The notes: a model not told the origin generated them from the sequence alone. Counted from the stretch's first letter, positions 34,609-43,497 are shown. The stretch: 64,000 nucleotides of DNA from an uncultured bacterium (GCA_903870275.1 CAIQCK010000107.1:1-64000), one strand, 5' to 3'. Made by a program: numbers and translations.

Positions 34609-35676
34609 ATGAAATCGAGACAAACCAAACTGGTGGCGAACGGCAGGCTCGTGACAAGCGCGGCGCTCGCCGTGTTGCTGCTGCTTCCCGCCGCGAGGGC
34701 CGCGGAGAAAACCGCCGACGCGCCGCCGGCGGGATTGGCGGCGGACGAACCGATGGCGGGAAAGTTCTCGCTGGCGAAGGCAGCCGAGTCACTGGACCGC
34801 ACCTCGCTCACATGGACGCGGCAGCACAAGTGTGGCTGCTGCCACGTCAACTATCCGTTCCTGATGACCCGTGGCGCGCTCAAGGACGTTCCCTCGCCGG
34901 CGATGGCGGAAGTGAGGAAGTTTTTCGAGGAACGCGTCGCCCGCTGGGACGCCGACGCGAAGGACGCCCAACCGAAACTCATCGAAGTGGTGGCGACGGC
35001 CGCTGCCTTGGCCGTCAACGACGCGCAGACGACCGGCAAGCTGCATCCGCTGACGCGCAAGGCGCTCGATTTGATGTGGGCGGCGCAACGGAAGGATGGC
35101 GCGTGGGATTGGAAAAAATGCAACTGGCCGCCGTTCGAGAGCGACGATTATTACGGCGCGGTGCTCGCGGCGGTGGGCGCGGGCTTCGCGCCGGATGATT
35201 ACGCGCAGAGCGCCGCCGCAAAAGACGGGCTGGTCAGGCTGCGGGCGTATTTGAAAGCCACGCCGCCGCCGAATCTCCATCACACGGCGTGGCTGTTGTG
35301 GGCGTCGGCAAAGCTGGACGGTTTGATGACGCCCGACGAGCGACAAACCGCCATCCGCCAACTGCTGGCCGCGCAACGCGCCGATGGCGGCTGGTCTCTG
35401 GGGTCGCTGGGAAGCGGATGGGTCAACCACAAAGGCGAAAAACTCGACCCCGATGCGCCGAGCGACGGCTACGGAACCGGGCTGGTGCTTTACGCCTTGC
35501 GCCAAGCCGGAGTCGCGGCGGGTCACGAGGCCGTCCAGCGCGGCAAGAACTGGCTTCGCACCCACCAGCGCGCATCGGGCCGGTGGTTTACCGCCTCGCC
35601 CAACGGCATGAAAGCTTTTTCGGTGGCCGAGGCCGGCAACGCCTTTGCCGTCCTGGCGCTTGGCACGGGCGAGTGA
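34609..35676 (+). CDS. Secreted squalene-cyclase-like toroid protein with CxxCH motif
   Basis: The 355-residue protein has a signal peptide (about 1-32) and a RQHKCGCCHVNYPF segment; Cys75, Cys78 and His79 fit a c-type heme attachment motif (CxxCH), although a zinc or disulfide role is possible. The rest consists of prenyltransferase/squalene-oxidase-type repeats: AQRKDGAWDWKKCNWPPFES, AQRADGGWSLGSLGSG and THQRASGRWFTASPNG, forming an alpha/alpha toroid. No DXDD cyclase motif is visible, so it is unlikely to be a hopene synthase. PVC genomes encode many such exported toroids of unknown role. It starts after an AAGGA site 14 bases past the methyltransferase gene. Confidence 0.78.
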   Translation: MKSRQTKLVANGRLVTSAALAVLLLLPAARAAEKTADAPPAGLAADEPMAGKFSLAKAAESLDRTSLTWTRQHKCGCCHVNYPFLMTRGALKDVPSPAMAEVRKFFEERVARWDADAKDAQPKLIEVVATAAALAVNDAQTTGKLHPLTRKALDLMWAAQRKDGAWDWKKCNWPPFESDDYYGAVLAAVGAGFAPDDYAQSAAAKDGLVRLRAYLKATPPPNLHHTAWLLWASAKLDGLMTPDERQTAIRQLLAAQRADGGWSLGSLGSGWVNHKGEKLDPDAPSDGYGTGLVLYALRQAGVAAGHEAVQRGKNWLRTHQRASGRWFTASPNGMKAFSVAEAGNAFAVLALGTGE

Positions 35677-35710
35677 TTGGTTTTTTTGGCGGTGCAAAGA
35701 AAACTGAAGA

Positions 35711-37261
35711 ATGAAAACCATCGTCTGGCTGTTGATCGGTCCCCTTCTCTTCTGCTCGTTGTCGTCGCGTTCCGTCGCGGCTGCCGAAAAACCGAACATC
35801 ATCTTCATCCTCGCCGACGATTTGGGCGCGCACGACCTCGGCTGCTGCGGCAGCACGTTTTACGAGACGCCGAACCTCGACCGGCTCGCCCGCGACGGCG
35901 CGCGTTTCACGCAAGCTTACGCGGCGTGCCCGGTCTGCTCGCCGACGCGCGCGGCTTACGTCACCGGCAAGTGGCCCGTCCGCACAGGCGTCACGGACTA
36001 CATTGGCGCCGCGCAGCCGGAGAAGTGGAAGCGCAACACGAAACTGCTGCCCGCGCCTTACGCCGACCGGCTCGCGCTTGAGGAGACGACACTTGCCAAA
36101 GTGCTGAAGGCCGCCGGGTATGCGACGATGCACGCGGGCAAGTGGCATCTCGGCCCCGAAGGTTTCTGGCCGGAGAACCAGGGCTACGACGTGAACGTCG
36201 GCGGCTGTAGTTGGGGCAATCCCTCCGGCGGGAAAAAATATTTTTCGCCTTACGGCAATCCGCGCCTTGCGGACGGCCCGCCGGGCGAGCACCTGCCCGA
36301 CCGGCTGGCGACCGAGTGCGCGAAGTTCATCGAGGCCAACAAAGACAGGCCGTTCTTCGTCAGCTTCTGCTCCTACGACGTCCACACGCCGTTGATGGCT
36401 CGCGACGACCTGCGCGCGAAATACGAAGCCAAGCGCCAGCGGCTCGGCCTCGAACCGAAGTGGGGCCGCGAAGGCACGCGCGACGTGCGGCTGGCGCAGG
36501 AGCACGCCGTCTATGCCGGCATGGTCGAGGCGCTCGATCTCGCCGTCGGCAAGGTTCTGCGCAAACTCGATGAGCTCGGCCTGCGCGAAAAAACCATCGT
36601 GATCTTCACCAGCGACAACGGCGGCCTCTCGACCAGCGAAGGCTCGCCGACCTCGAACCTGCCGTTGCGGGCCGGCAAAGGCTGGCTCTACGAAGGCGGC
36701 ATCCGCGAGCCGCTGATCGTGCGCTGGCCCGGCGTCGTGCGAGCCGGGATGGTGAGCGACACGCCGGTCTGCACGCCGGATTATTTTCCGACGCTCATCG
36801 AAGCCGCCGGCGCGAAGCTGCCCGCGGACTATCCCGGCGACGGCAAGAGCCTCGTCGCGTTGCTGAAAGGCGCCGCGCCGCTGCCGGAGCGGCCGTTGTT
36901 CTGGCACTACCCGCACTACGGCAACCAGGGCGGCGCGCCCGGCGCGGCCATCCGTCTCGGCAAGTGGAAACTCATCGAGTGGGGCGAAGGGCCGCAGGTC
37001 GAGTTGTTCGACCTCGCCGCCGATGAGGGCGAGAAGCGCAACCTTGCCGAACGCGAGCCGGAGAAGACGCGCGAACTTCTCGACAAGCTTCACGTGTGGC
37101 AGAAGGAGACCGGCGCGCGGTTCGCCACGCCGAATCCGGGCTACGATCCTGCCAAGCCCGACGGCCGCGCCGTGCCGCGCTCCGTCCCGCAAAAAAGCAA
37201 AACGGGAAAGGCGAAGCCGACGACGGAATACGCGATGATAGAAGAACCAGTTGAAGAATGA
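35711..37261 (+). CDS. Secreted S1-family arylsulfatase with CSPTR signature
   Basis: The 516-residue protein has a signal peptide, LADDLGAHDLGCCG (metal Asp36-Asp37), the modification site CSPTRA (Cys76; Thr at the usual Ser position), MHAGKWHLGPEG and FTSDNGGLSTSEG. CSPTR with the SDNGGLST motif is common in one large subgroup of PVC and Bacteroidota sulfatases. Its stop overlaps the next start (ATGA). The ribosome-binding site plus first 25 or so codons are almost the same as in the following gene (see findings). Confidence 0.93.
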   Translation: MKTIVWLLIGPLLFCSLSSRSVAAAEKPNIIFILADDLGAHDLGCCGSTFYETPNLDRLARDGARFTQAYAACPVCSPTRAAYVTGKWPVRTGVTDYIGAAQPEKWKRNTKLLPAPYADRLALEETTLAKVLKAAGYATMHAGKWHLGPEGFWPENQGYDVNVGGCSWGNPSGGKKYFSPYGNPRLADGPPGEHLPDRLATECAKFIEANKDRPFFVSFCSYDVHTPLMARDDLRAKYEAKRQRLGLEPKWGREGTRDVRLAQEHAVYAGMVEALDLAVGKVLRKLDELGLREKTIVIFTSDNGGLSTSEGSPTSNLPLRAGKGWLYEGGIREPLIVRWPGVVRAGMVSDTPVCTPDYFPTLIEAAGAKLPADYPGDGKSLVALLKGAAPLPERPLFWHYPHYGNQGGAPGAAIRLGKWKLIEWGEGPQVELFDLAADEGEKRNLAEREPEKTRELLDKLHVWQKETGARFATPNPGYDPAKPDGRAVPRSVPQKSKTGKAKPTTEYAMIEEPVEE

Positions 37262-38715
37262 AAACGATCCTCTGGTTGTTGATCGGTCCCCTTCTCTTCT
37301 GCTCATTGTCGCCGCGCTCTGTCGCGGCTTCCGGAAAACCCAACATCATTTTCATCCTCGCCGACGACCTGGGTTACGGCGACCTCGGCTGTTACGGGCA
37401 AAAGAAAATCCAGACGCCGAACATTGACCGGCTGGCCGCAGAGGGCATGAAGTTCACGCAGTTCTACTCTGGCGCAAGCGTGTGCGCGCCGTCGCGCTGC
37501 GTGCTGATGACCGGCAAGAACACCGGTCACTGTCGCGTGCGCGGCAACGCCCCGGTCACCAAGCGCGCGAAACAGTCGCTGACGCACGACGATGTGACGG
37601 TCGCGGCGCGGCTGGAGCAGGCGGGTTACAAGACGCGGCTGATTGGCAAGTGGGGCCTCGGTATGGATGACATGCCGGGCCATCCGTTGGAACAGGGCTT
37701 TGGTTACTTTTTCGGCTACTTGGACCAGGTCCACGCACACAATTATTTCCCCGACTACCTCTGGCGCAACCGGGAGAAGGTGCGGCTGCCTAACGAAGTG
37801 CGGCCGATTCCCGTGGGCCGGAACGGCGAATGGGGCACCGGCGGCATCGCGACCAAGCGCGTGGTTTACAGCCCGAAGCTCATGCTCGACGAGGCGCTGG
37901 AGTTCGTGGACCAGAACAAAAACCAACCGTTCTTCCTTTACTTCGCCACGACCATTCCGCACGCGAACGACGAGGCGGTCAAGGAGCCCGCCGGCGCCGC
38001 GGAAGTGCCGGATTTCGGCATCTACGAGAACAAGCCGTGGCCGCTGCCGGAAAAAGGCTACGCGGCGATGATCACCTACCTCGACACCCAGGTTGGAATT
38101 TTGCTGGAGCGGCTGAAACAACTTGGTCTCGACGACAACACCCTCGTGATTTTTTCCTCCGACAACGGGCCGGAGTTGAAGGAGTTCACGGCGTGGGACC
38201 CCGAATTCTTCAAGTCCGCCGGCCCATTGCGCGGCTTCAAGCGCGACAACTACGAAGGCGGCATTCGCGAGCCGTTCATCGCGCGCTGGCCGGGAAAAAT
38301 CCGGCCCGGCAGCGTCTCGGCGCACGTCGGTTACTTCGGTGATTTTTTTGCCACGGCGATGGAACTGGCTGGCACGACAACGCCCGCGGGTCTTGACAGC
38401 ATCAGCTTTGCGCCGACGCTGCTGGGGCGCGCCGCCGGGCAGCGCAAGCACGAATTCCTCTATTGGGAATTCCACACCGGGAACCTCTCGACGCAGGCGG
38501 CGTTATTGGATGGGCGTTGGAAAGGCGTCCGCCAGGTCCGCAGCATACCGTTGGAGCTTTACGACCTCGCCAGCGACGTGGGCGAATCGCACAACGTCGT
38601 CGCGGAGCATCCGGAGATCGCGGACCGGTTGGTGAAATATCTCGCCACCGCGCGTGAGGATGTGTCGAACTGGCCGCTGCACCCGTTGCCCGAGTCGCAG
38701 GCGCAGATAAAATAA
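37258..38715 (+). CDS. Secreted S1-family arylsulfatase
   Basis: The 485-residue protein shows LADDLGYGDLGCYGQ (Asp36-Asp37), CAPSRC (Cys76), LIGKWGLG, FATTIPHAN and FSSDNGPELKE, and ends in an ELYDLASDVGESHNV block typical of the family. The GYGDLGCYGQ form and CAPSRCVLMTGKN belong to the broad arylsulfatase A-like subgroup. It overlaps the preceding sulfatase by four bases and shares a near-identical signal peptide with it, but the mature domains are clearly different, so this is not a simple recent duplication. Confidence 0.93.
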   Translation: MKTILWLLIGPLLFCSLSPRSVAASGKPNIIFILADDLGYGDLGCYGQKKIQTPNIDRLAAEGMKFTQFYSGASVCAPSRCVLMTGKNTGHCRVRGNAPVTKRAKQSLTHDDVTVAARLEQAGYKTRLIGKWGLGMDDMPGHPLEQGFGYFFGYLDQVHAHNYFPDYLWRNREKVRLPNEVRPIPVGRNGEWGTGGIATKRVVYSPKLMLDEALEFVDQNKNQPFFLYFATTIPHANDEAVKEPAGAAEVPDFGIYENKPWPLPEKGYAAMITYLDTQVGILLERLKQLGLDDNTLVIFSSDNGPELKEFTAWDPEFFKSAGPLRGFKRDNYEGGIREPFIARWPGKIRPGSVSAHVGYFGDFFATAMELAGTTTPAGLDSISFAPTLLGRAAGQRKHEFLYWEFHTGNLSTQAALLDGRWKGVRQVRSIPLELYDLASDVGESHNVVAEHPEIADRLVKYLATAREDVSNWPLHPLPESQAQIK

Positions 38716-38890
38716 ACGCCACCGCCGTCCGCCATCACAGTCGTGCGCAGCGCGAAGACAGTTGCCATCGCCGGCGCGGTTGAGGCACAGTCACTGCCGT
38801 TGTGACTCGATTGGAGATAAGAACGCGCGCAACTTCATGTGACGGCCGCGTCCGGCGTCCGGCGCGCTTTCCACACAGTCTCACCACGCT

Positions 38891-39979
38891 ATGACCTCAC
38901 GCGAACGAGTCCTTGCCGCGCTGGCGCACGAGCCGACGGACCGCGTGCCGCGGCTGCTTTACGAGGAGGCCATCGGCTACACGCCGTCCATCGAGCGGCT
39001 GCTGCGCGAGCGTTGCGCGCCGAAGACGCCGCTCGACTACTTCGGCATGGACATCACCGGTGTCACGTTCCAGCCGACGACGCTGCCGCGTGAGCGGTTC
39101 GCCGAATGGTTCGGCGCGGAAGCTGAAACAGCGCTCGCCAGCGGACAGGTGGACGAATGGGGCGTCTGGTGGCGCGGCGGCGGCTTCTATCACTTCGCTC
39201 ACATCGAGTCGCCGTTGCGCGGCGTGCAGGAGTTCGCGCGGCTCCAGGAGTTTCCATGGCCGGACCTCGACCAGCCGTATCGCTACGCCGGGCTGCGTGA
39301 GCGCGTCGAGGCGTTGCACGGGCAGGGCTTCGCCGTGGCGGCGTTCGCCGGCTCGGTCTTCGAGCAATCGTGGTATATCCGCGGCATGGAGGACCTGATG
39401 ATGGACCTCGCGGCCGCGCCGGAGGTGGCGCACTATTTTTTCGAACGCACGGCGGCGTTGCAGCAGCGCGCGGCTGCGGAGTTCGCGCGGGCGGGCGTGG
39501 ACATCATCATCACCGGCGACGACATCGCCGGGCAGAACGGCCTGCTCATGAGCATCGAGACGTGGCGGGAGTTTTTGAAACCGCGCCTGGCGGCGACGGT
39601 GCAGGCGGTGAAGCGCGCGAATCCGGCGGCGAAGGTGTTCTATCATTCCGACGGCAACGTCGAGCCGGCGATTCCCGGCTTGATCGAGGCCGGCATTGAC
39701 ATCCTCAATCCCGTGCAACCGGAGTGCATGGAGCCGGCGGCGATCAAGCGCAAGTATGGCGAGCGGCTTTCGTTTTGGGGCACCGTGAGCGTGCAGCGGA
39801 CGATGCCGTTCGGCACGCCGGACGAGGTCCGGGCGGAAGTGAGGGCGCGCATCCGCGACGTGGGCCGCGGCGGCGGATTGATTCTTGCGCCGGCGCACGT
39901 GCTCGGCCCGGAAACGCCGTGGGAAAACATCGTCGCGTTCTTCGAAGCGGCCGACTCGACGCCGATGCCGGAGAGTTGA
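38891..39979 (+). CDS. Uroporphyrinogen-decarboxylase family protein (methyltransferase-like)
   Basis: The 362-residue cytoplasmic protein has the family N-terminus (TSRERVLAALAHEPTDRVP), a VDIIITGDDIAGQNGLLMS strand and a KVFYHSDGNVEPAIPGLIEAGIDILNPVQP block. In cobalamin methyltransferases of this family (MtaA, MtbA, CmuA) zinc is bound by His-x-Cys and a later Cys; here the positions read His252-Ser-Asp254 and APAH, without the Cys residues. It may therefore use different chemistry from the gene at 42439. A 175-base gap separates it from the sulfatase upstream, so a promoter may lie there. Confidence 0.8.
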   Translation: MTSRERVLAALAHEPTDRVPRLLYEEAIGYTPSIERLLRERCAPKTPLDYFGMDITGVTFQPTTLPRERFAEWFGAEAETALASGQVDEWGVWWRGGGFYHFAHIESPLRGVQEFARLQEFPWPDLDQPYRYAGLRERVEALHGQGFAVAAFAGSVFEQSWYIRGMEDLMMDLAAAPEVAHYFFERTAALQQRAAAEFARAGVDIIITGDDIAGQNGLLMSIETWREFLKPRLAATVQAVKRANPAAKVFYHSDGNVEPAIPGLIEAGIDILNPVQPECMEPAAIKRKYGERLSFWGTVSVQRTMPFGTPDEVRAEVRARIRDVGRGGGLILAPAHVLGPETPWENIVAFFEAADSTPMPES

Positions 39980-40002
39980 ACCTTGGACAGGAGACCGAAA
40001 TC

Positions 40003-41295
40003 ATGACCACACCACAACCTCTGAAGCTCGCCTGTATCGGCTGCGGATCGCGGGCGCAAACCTACACCGCGCTGGCCGCCAAACAGCCGGAGCGATTCCA
40101 AATCGTCGCGGGCGCCGACCCGGTGCCGGGGCGCGTGGAAAAGATTCGGAATATCTCAGGTCGCAATGATTTTCGCGGCTTCGCCAGCGCCGAGGGGTTG
40201 CTGGCCGCCGGCAAGCTCTCCGACGTGGTCCTCATCGCCACGCAGGACAACGACCACTACGCGCCCTGTTGCCGCGCGCTGGAGTTGGGCTACAACGTGT
40301 TGCTCGAAAAACCCATCGCCACGCACGCCGCGCAGGTGCTCGATGTCGAGCGCCGCGCGCGGAAGGCCGACCGCCGCGTGATGGTCTGTTTCGTGCTGCG
40401 GTTCTCGGCGTTCTACCGGAAGGTGAAGGAGATCATCGAATCGGGCGCGGTGGGCGACATCGTTTCCATCCAGGCCAGCGAAGGCGTCGAGCCGTGGCAT
40501 CAGGCGCATTCGTTTGTGCGCGGCCATTGGTCGGTCGTGGAAAAAAGTTCGCCGATGATTCTGTCGAAGTGCTGCCACGACACCGACATCGTTCACTGGC
40601 TCGTGGGATGGCGTTGCCGGCGGATCGCCAGCTTTGGCTCGGTGGAGTTCTTCCGCGCCGACCGCGCGCCGGCGGGATCGCCCGCCCGTTGCACCGACGG
40701 CTGCCCGGTGGGCGAGACGTGTCCTTACAACGCCCTGCGCTACACCACCGACAAACGCGAGGTCTGGCTGCCGATGGTTTTCGACCGCGCGCAGACGGCC
40801 ACGGTGGAGGAGATCACGTCGTGGTTGCGGGCCAGCCCATGGGGCCGCTGCGTGTATCGTTGCGACAACGACGCGGTGGATCGGCAGGTGATCGCGATGG
40901 AGTTTGATGGCGGAATTACGGGCACGTTCACGATGACCGCGTTTGAGAACGGCCGGCATCTCGAAATCTACGGCACACGCGGCGTGCTCAAAGGCGGCGA
41001 GACGTATCGGAAACATTTCGGCGCGAACCTCGTGTTGCTCCCGCATGAAGGCGAGCCGGTCCGCTACTCGGTCAAGGCCGCGGATGGCGGCTACGAATCT
41101 CACGCCGGCGGCGACCCGGGCCTCGTCAACGCGCTCTACGATGAGATGTCCCGGCCGCCGGGCGCGCCGTTGGAGGCCGGCCTCGACTCGACGGTGCACA
41201 GTCACATGATCGGTTTCGCCGCCGAGGAAGCGCGGCTGACGGGCCGCACGGTGAGCCTCGAGGATTTCCAGCGCGCGCTGGCGAAAGGAGCTTGA
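40003..41295 (+). CDS. Gfo/Idh/MocA family oxidoreductase with Cys-rich insert
   Basis: The start is the ATG after ACAGGAGACC; upstream codons in frame belong to a shadow. The 430-residue product has no signal peptide. It has a Rossmann entry ACIGCGSRAQTY (10-21), EKP at 102-104 and a KCCHDTDIVHWL segment in the catalytic region. An unusual insert carries CTDGCPVGETCPY (Cys230, Cys234, Cys240), which could bind a metal. Together with the UroD-like genes and the kinase it forms a compact cytoplasmic set; substrate is probably a sugar or aminosugar derivative. Confidence 0.88.
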   Translation: MTTPQPLKLACIGCGSRAQTYTALAAKQPERFQIVAGADPVPGRVEKIRNISGRNDFRGFASAEGLLAAGKLSDVVLIATQDNDHYAPCCRALELGYNVLLEKPIATHAAQVLDVERRARKADRRVMVCFVLRFSAFYRKVKEIIESGAVGDIVSIQASEGVEPWHQAHSFVRGHWSVVEKSSPMILSKCCHDTDIVHWLVGWRCRRIASFGSVEFFRADRAPAGSPARCTDGCPVGETCPYNALRYTTDKREVWLPMVFDRAQTATVEEITSWLRASPWGRCVYRCDNDAVDRQVIAMEFDGGITGTFTMTAFENGRHLEIYGTRGVLKGGETYRKHFGANLVLLPHEGEPVRYSVKAADGGYESHAGGDPGLVNALYDEMSRPPGAPLEAGLDSTVHSHMIGFAAEEARLTGRTVSLEDFQRALAKGA

Positions 41296-41327
41296 GAAAC
41301 GGTGCCGGTGTCCGGCGCCTGCGTGAC

Positions 41328-42446
41328 ATGACCTCGACGCCTTTGAAACACGACCTCCGATCAGTCGCCGCGCACTTTGAAATCGGCGGCGAATTTTTGG
41401 AAGCCGCTCCCTACGGTACCGGCCATATCAATGATACCTACATGGTGAATTATGGTAAACTAGAGGCAGCTACTAAGTATATCTTCCAGCGCATCAACCA
41501 CTCCATCTTCAAAAACCCGCCGGCCCTGATGGATAACGTCGCGCGCGTCACCTCCCACGTGCGCCGGAAGCTGGAGGAGCGCCACGCCGACCAGATCGCC
41601 CGCCGCGTGCTCACGCTCGTGCCAACGCGCGAGGGCGGGACGTGGCACGTGGACGCCGGCGGCAACCATTGGCGGTGCTACCTCTTCATCGAGCGGGCGA
41701 CGACCTACGACCAGATCACGACCGCCGCCCAGGCCCGCGAAGCCGCGAAGGCCTTCGGCTTGTTCCAGAAACAGCTTGCCGACCTGCCGCCGCCGCGTTT
41801 GCATGAAACCGTTCCGGGTTTCCATCACAGCCGGCAACGCTTCGACGCCCTGCGCGCCGCCGTCGAGGAGGACCCGTGCAACCGCGCCGCGGCGGTGAAA
41901 CCGGACATCGAGTTTTGCCTGCGCCATGAGCCGATGGTGGACGTGCTGCTCGCCTTGCAGGCGCGCGGCGTGCTGCCGGAGCGCGTCACGCACAACGACA
42001 CCAAGCTGAACAACGTGATGCTCGACGACGCCACCGGCGAGGGCGTCTGCGTCATTGACCTCGACACGGTGATGCCGGGCCTGTCGCTCTACGACTTCGG
42101 CGACATGTGTCGCACCGCTTGCAGCCCGACGGCCGAGGACGAACGCGACCTCTCTAGGGTCGAGGCGCGCATGGACATCTTCGAGGCGCTGGTGCGCGGC
42201 TACCTCGCCACCGCCGGCGGGTTCCTCAACCCGGCGGAGAAGGACCACCTCGTTTTCTCCGCGAGGCTCATCACGTTTGAAATCGGCATCCGCTTTCTGA
42301 CGGACCATCTTCGCGGCGACCGCTATTTCAAAATCCACCGCCCCGGCCACAACGCCGACCGCGCCCGCGTCCAGTTCAAGATGATCGAGTCGTTCGAGCG
42401 GCGCGAGGCGGAGATGAACCGGGCGGTCAAGGAGGCCGATGCCTGA
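41328..42446 (+). CDS. Aminoglycoside-phosphotransferase-fold kinase, N-acetylhexosamine 1-kinase-like
   Basis: I choose the ATG at 41328; a TTG at 41292 overlapping the previous stop is possible, but the AGGAG would be only one base away from it. The 372-residue protein matches the length of NahK-type kinases. Motifs are GHINDTYMV (nucleotide loop, about 32-40), YIFQRINHSIFKNPPALMDN, the catalytic HNDTKLNN (His222, Asp224, Asn229) and the metal-binding IDLDTVMPG (Asp244, Asp246). NahK phosphorylates GlcNAc or GalNAc at C1, a plausible step after glycosaminoglycan breakdown. The 65-base stretch 41425-41489 is strikingly AT-rich. The gene overlaps the next by eight bases. Confidence 0.85.
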   Translation: MTSTPLKHDLRSVAAHFEIGGEFLEAAPYGTGHINDTYMVNYGKLEAATKYIFQRINHSIFKNPPALMDNVARVTSHVRRKLEERHADQIARRVLTLVPTREGGTWHVDAGGNHWRCYLFIERATTYDQITTAAQAREAAKAFGLFQKQLADLPPPRLHETVPGFHHSRQRFDALRAAVEEDPCNRAAAVKPDIEFCLRHEPMVDVLLALQARGVLPERVTHNDTKLNNVMLDDATGEGVCVIDLDTVMPGLSLYDFGDMCRTACSPTAEDERDLSRVEARMDIFEALVRGYLATAGGFLNPAEKDHLVFSARLITFEIGIRFLTDHLRGDRYFKIHRPGHNADRARVQFKMIESFERREAEMNRAVKEADA

Positions 42447-43497
42447 GCGCGATTCAATCGGCGTCACGCCGCGGGAGATCGTCATCCGCGCGTTGGGCGG
42501 GCTGGAAACGCCGCGCACGCCGGCGGGGCCGCTGGCGGTGCACATCTGCGCGCGGCTGGCTGGCGTTTCATTGCTGCGTTACACGACCGACGCGCGCGCG
42601 CTGGCCGAATGCGTCCTCCGCTACCACGAGCGGTTCCGGCCGGACGCCGTGTGGGTTTCGGCCGACACGTGGGTGAGCGCGCAGGCGATGGGCGCGGCGG
42701 TCGGCGCGACCGGCGACGACCAGCCGCTCGGCGGCATCGGCGCGCCGCTCGTGCGCACGGCGGCGGACATCGCGAGCATTCCGCCGCCCGACCCGTCATC
42801 GCAGGGACGTTATCCGCTGATGCTCGACGCGCTGCAACGCGTCGTCGCGGCGCTGGGGCGGGACGTTTTCGTCGTCGCCGGTTTCGACCAGTATCCGTTT
42901 TCGCTGGCCGCCGCGCTGATGGGCATCAACGAGATCATGCTCAAGCTGGTGGACGATCCGCCGTTCGTCGAGGCGCTGATGGAGCGGTGCATGGAATACG
43001 GCCTGGCTTACGGCCGCGCGCTCGCTGGCGCCGGCGCGGACATGCTCAGCGGCGGCGACTCGCCGGCCGGGCTGGTCGGGCCGCGGCTCTATCGCTCAGC
43101 GGCGCTGCCGTTTGAAAAGCGCCTCATCGCCGGCCTGAAATCCGCCACCGGCAAACCGGTGTCGCTGCACATTTGCGGCGATGGCACGCCGATCCTCGCG
43201 GACATGGCGTCGTCGGGCGCGGACGTGCTGGAGATTGACCACAAAGTGGACATGGCGCGCGCGTGCGAGATCGTGCCGCCGTCCATCGCGCTCTGGGGCA
43301 ATCTGGACCCGGTGTCGGTGCTGGCGCAAGGCAGCGCGGCCGACGTCCGGCGCGCCGCGCGCGAGGCGCTGGAGACGGTGAAGGCTCGCGGCCGGCGGCG
43401 ATTCGTCCTAAGCTCCGGCTGCACGCTGGCCGTGGAAACGCCGCCGGAGAATCTGGAGGCCATGCTGCGAGTTTGCCACCAGTTTCATGGAGCATAG
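42439..43497 (+). CDS. UroD-family cobalamin-dependent methyltransferase (MtaA/CmuA-like)
   Basis: The 352-residue protein keeps the zinc site of methylcobamide:CoM-type methyltransferases: VSLHICGDGT gives His244 and Cys246, and FVLSSGCTLAVETPPENL gives Cys328. MLSGGDSPAGLVGPRLY and VLEIDHKVDM are further family blocks. Members accept or donate methyl groups at a corrinoid, with a thiol or tetrahydrofolate as partner. With the MttB-family gene at 33.1 kb it makes a plausible methyl-transfer system, but no corrinoid protein or reactivase is seen here. It overlaps the kinase gene by eight bases. Confidence 0.85.
   Translation: MPERDSIGVTPREIVIRALGGLETPRTPAGPLAVHICARLAGVSLLRYTTDARALAECVLRYHERFRPDAVWVSADTWVSAQAMGAAVGATGDDQPLGGIGAPLVRTAADIASIPPPDPSSQGRYPLMLDALQRVVAALGRDVFVVAGFDQYPFSLAAALMGINEIMLKLVDDPPFVEALMERCMEYGLAYGRALAGAGADMLSGGDSPAGLVGPRLYRSAALPFEKRLIAGLKSATGKPVSLHICGDGTPILADMASSGADVLEIDHKVDMARACEIVPPSIALWGNLDPVSVLAQGSAADVRRAAREALETVKARGRRRFVLSSGCTLAVETPPENLEAMLRVCHQFHGA

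Noticed and set aside
34609..35676. Squalene-hopene cyclase
   Set aside because: The repeats are of the right kind, but the protein is half the usual length, has a signal peptide and lacks the DXDD catalytic motif.
41292..41327. TTG start for the hexosamine-kinase-like gene
   Set aside because: The AGGAG would be one base from the TTG, and the added residues are Arg-rich and unlike family N-termini; the ATG at 41328 gives the normal length.
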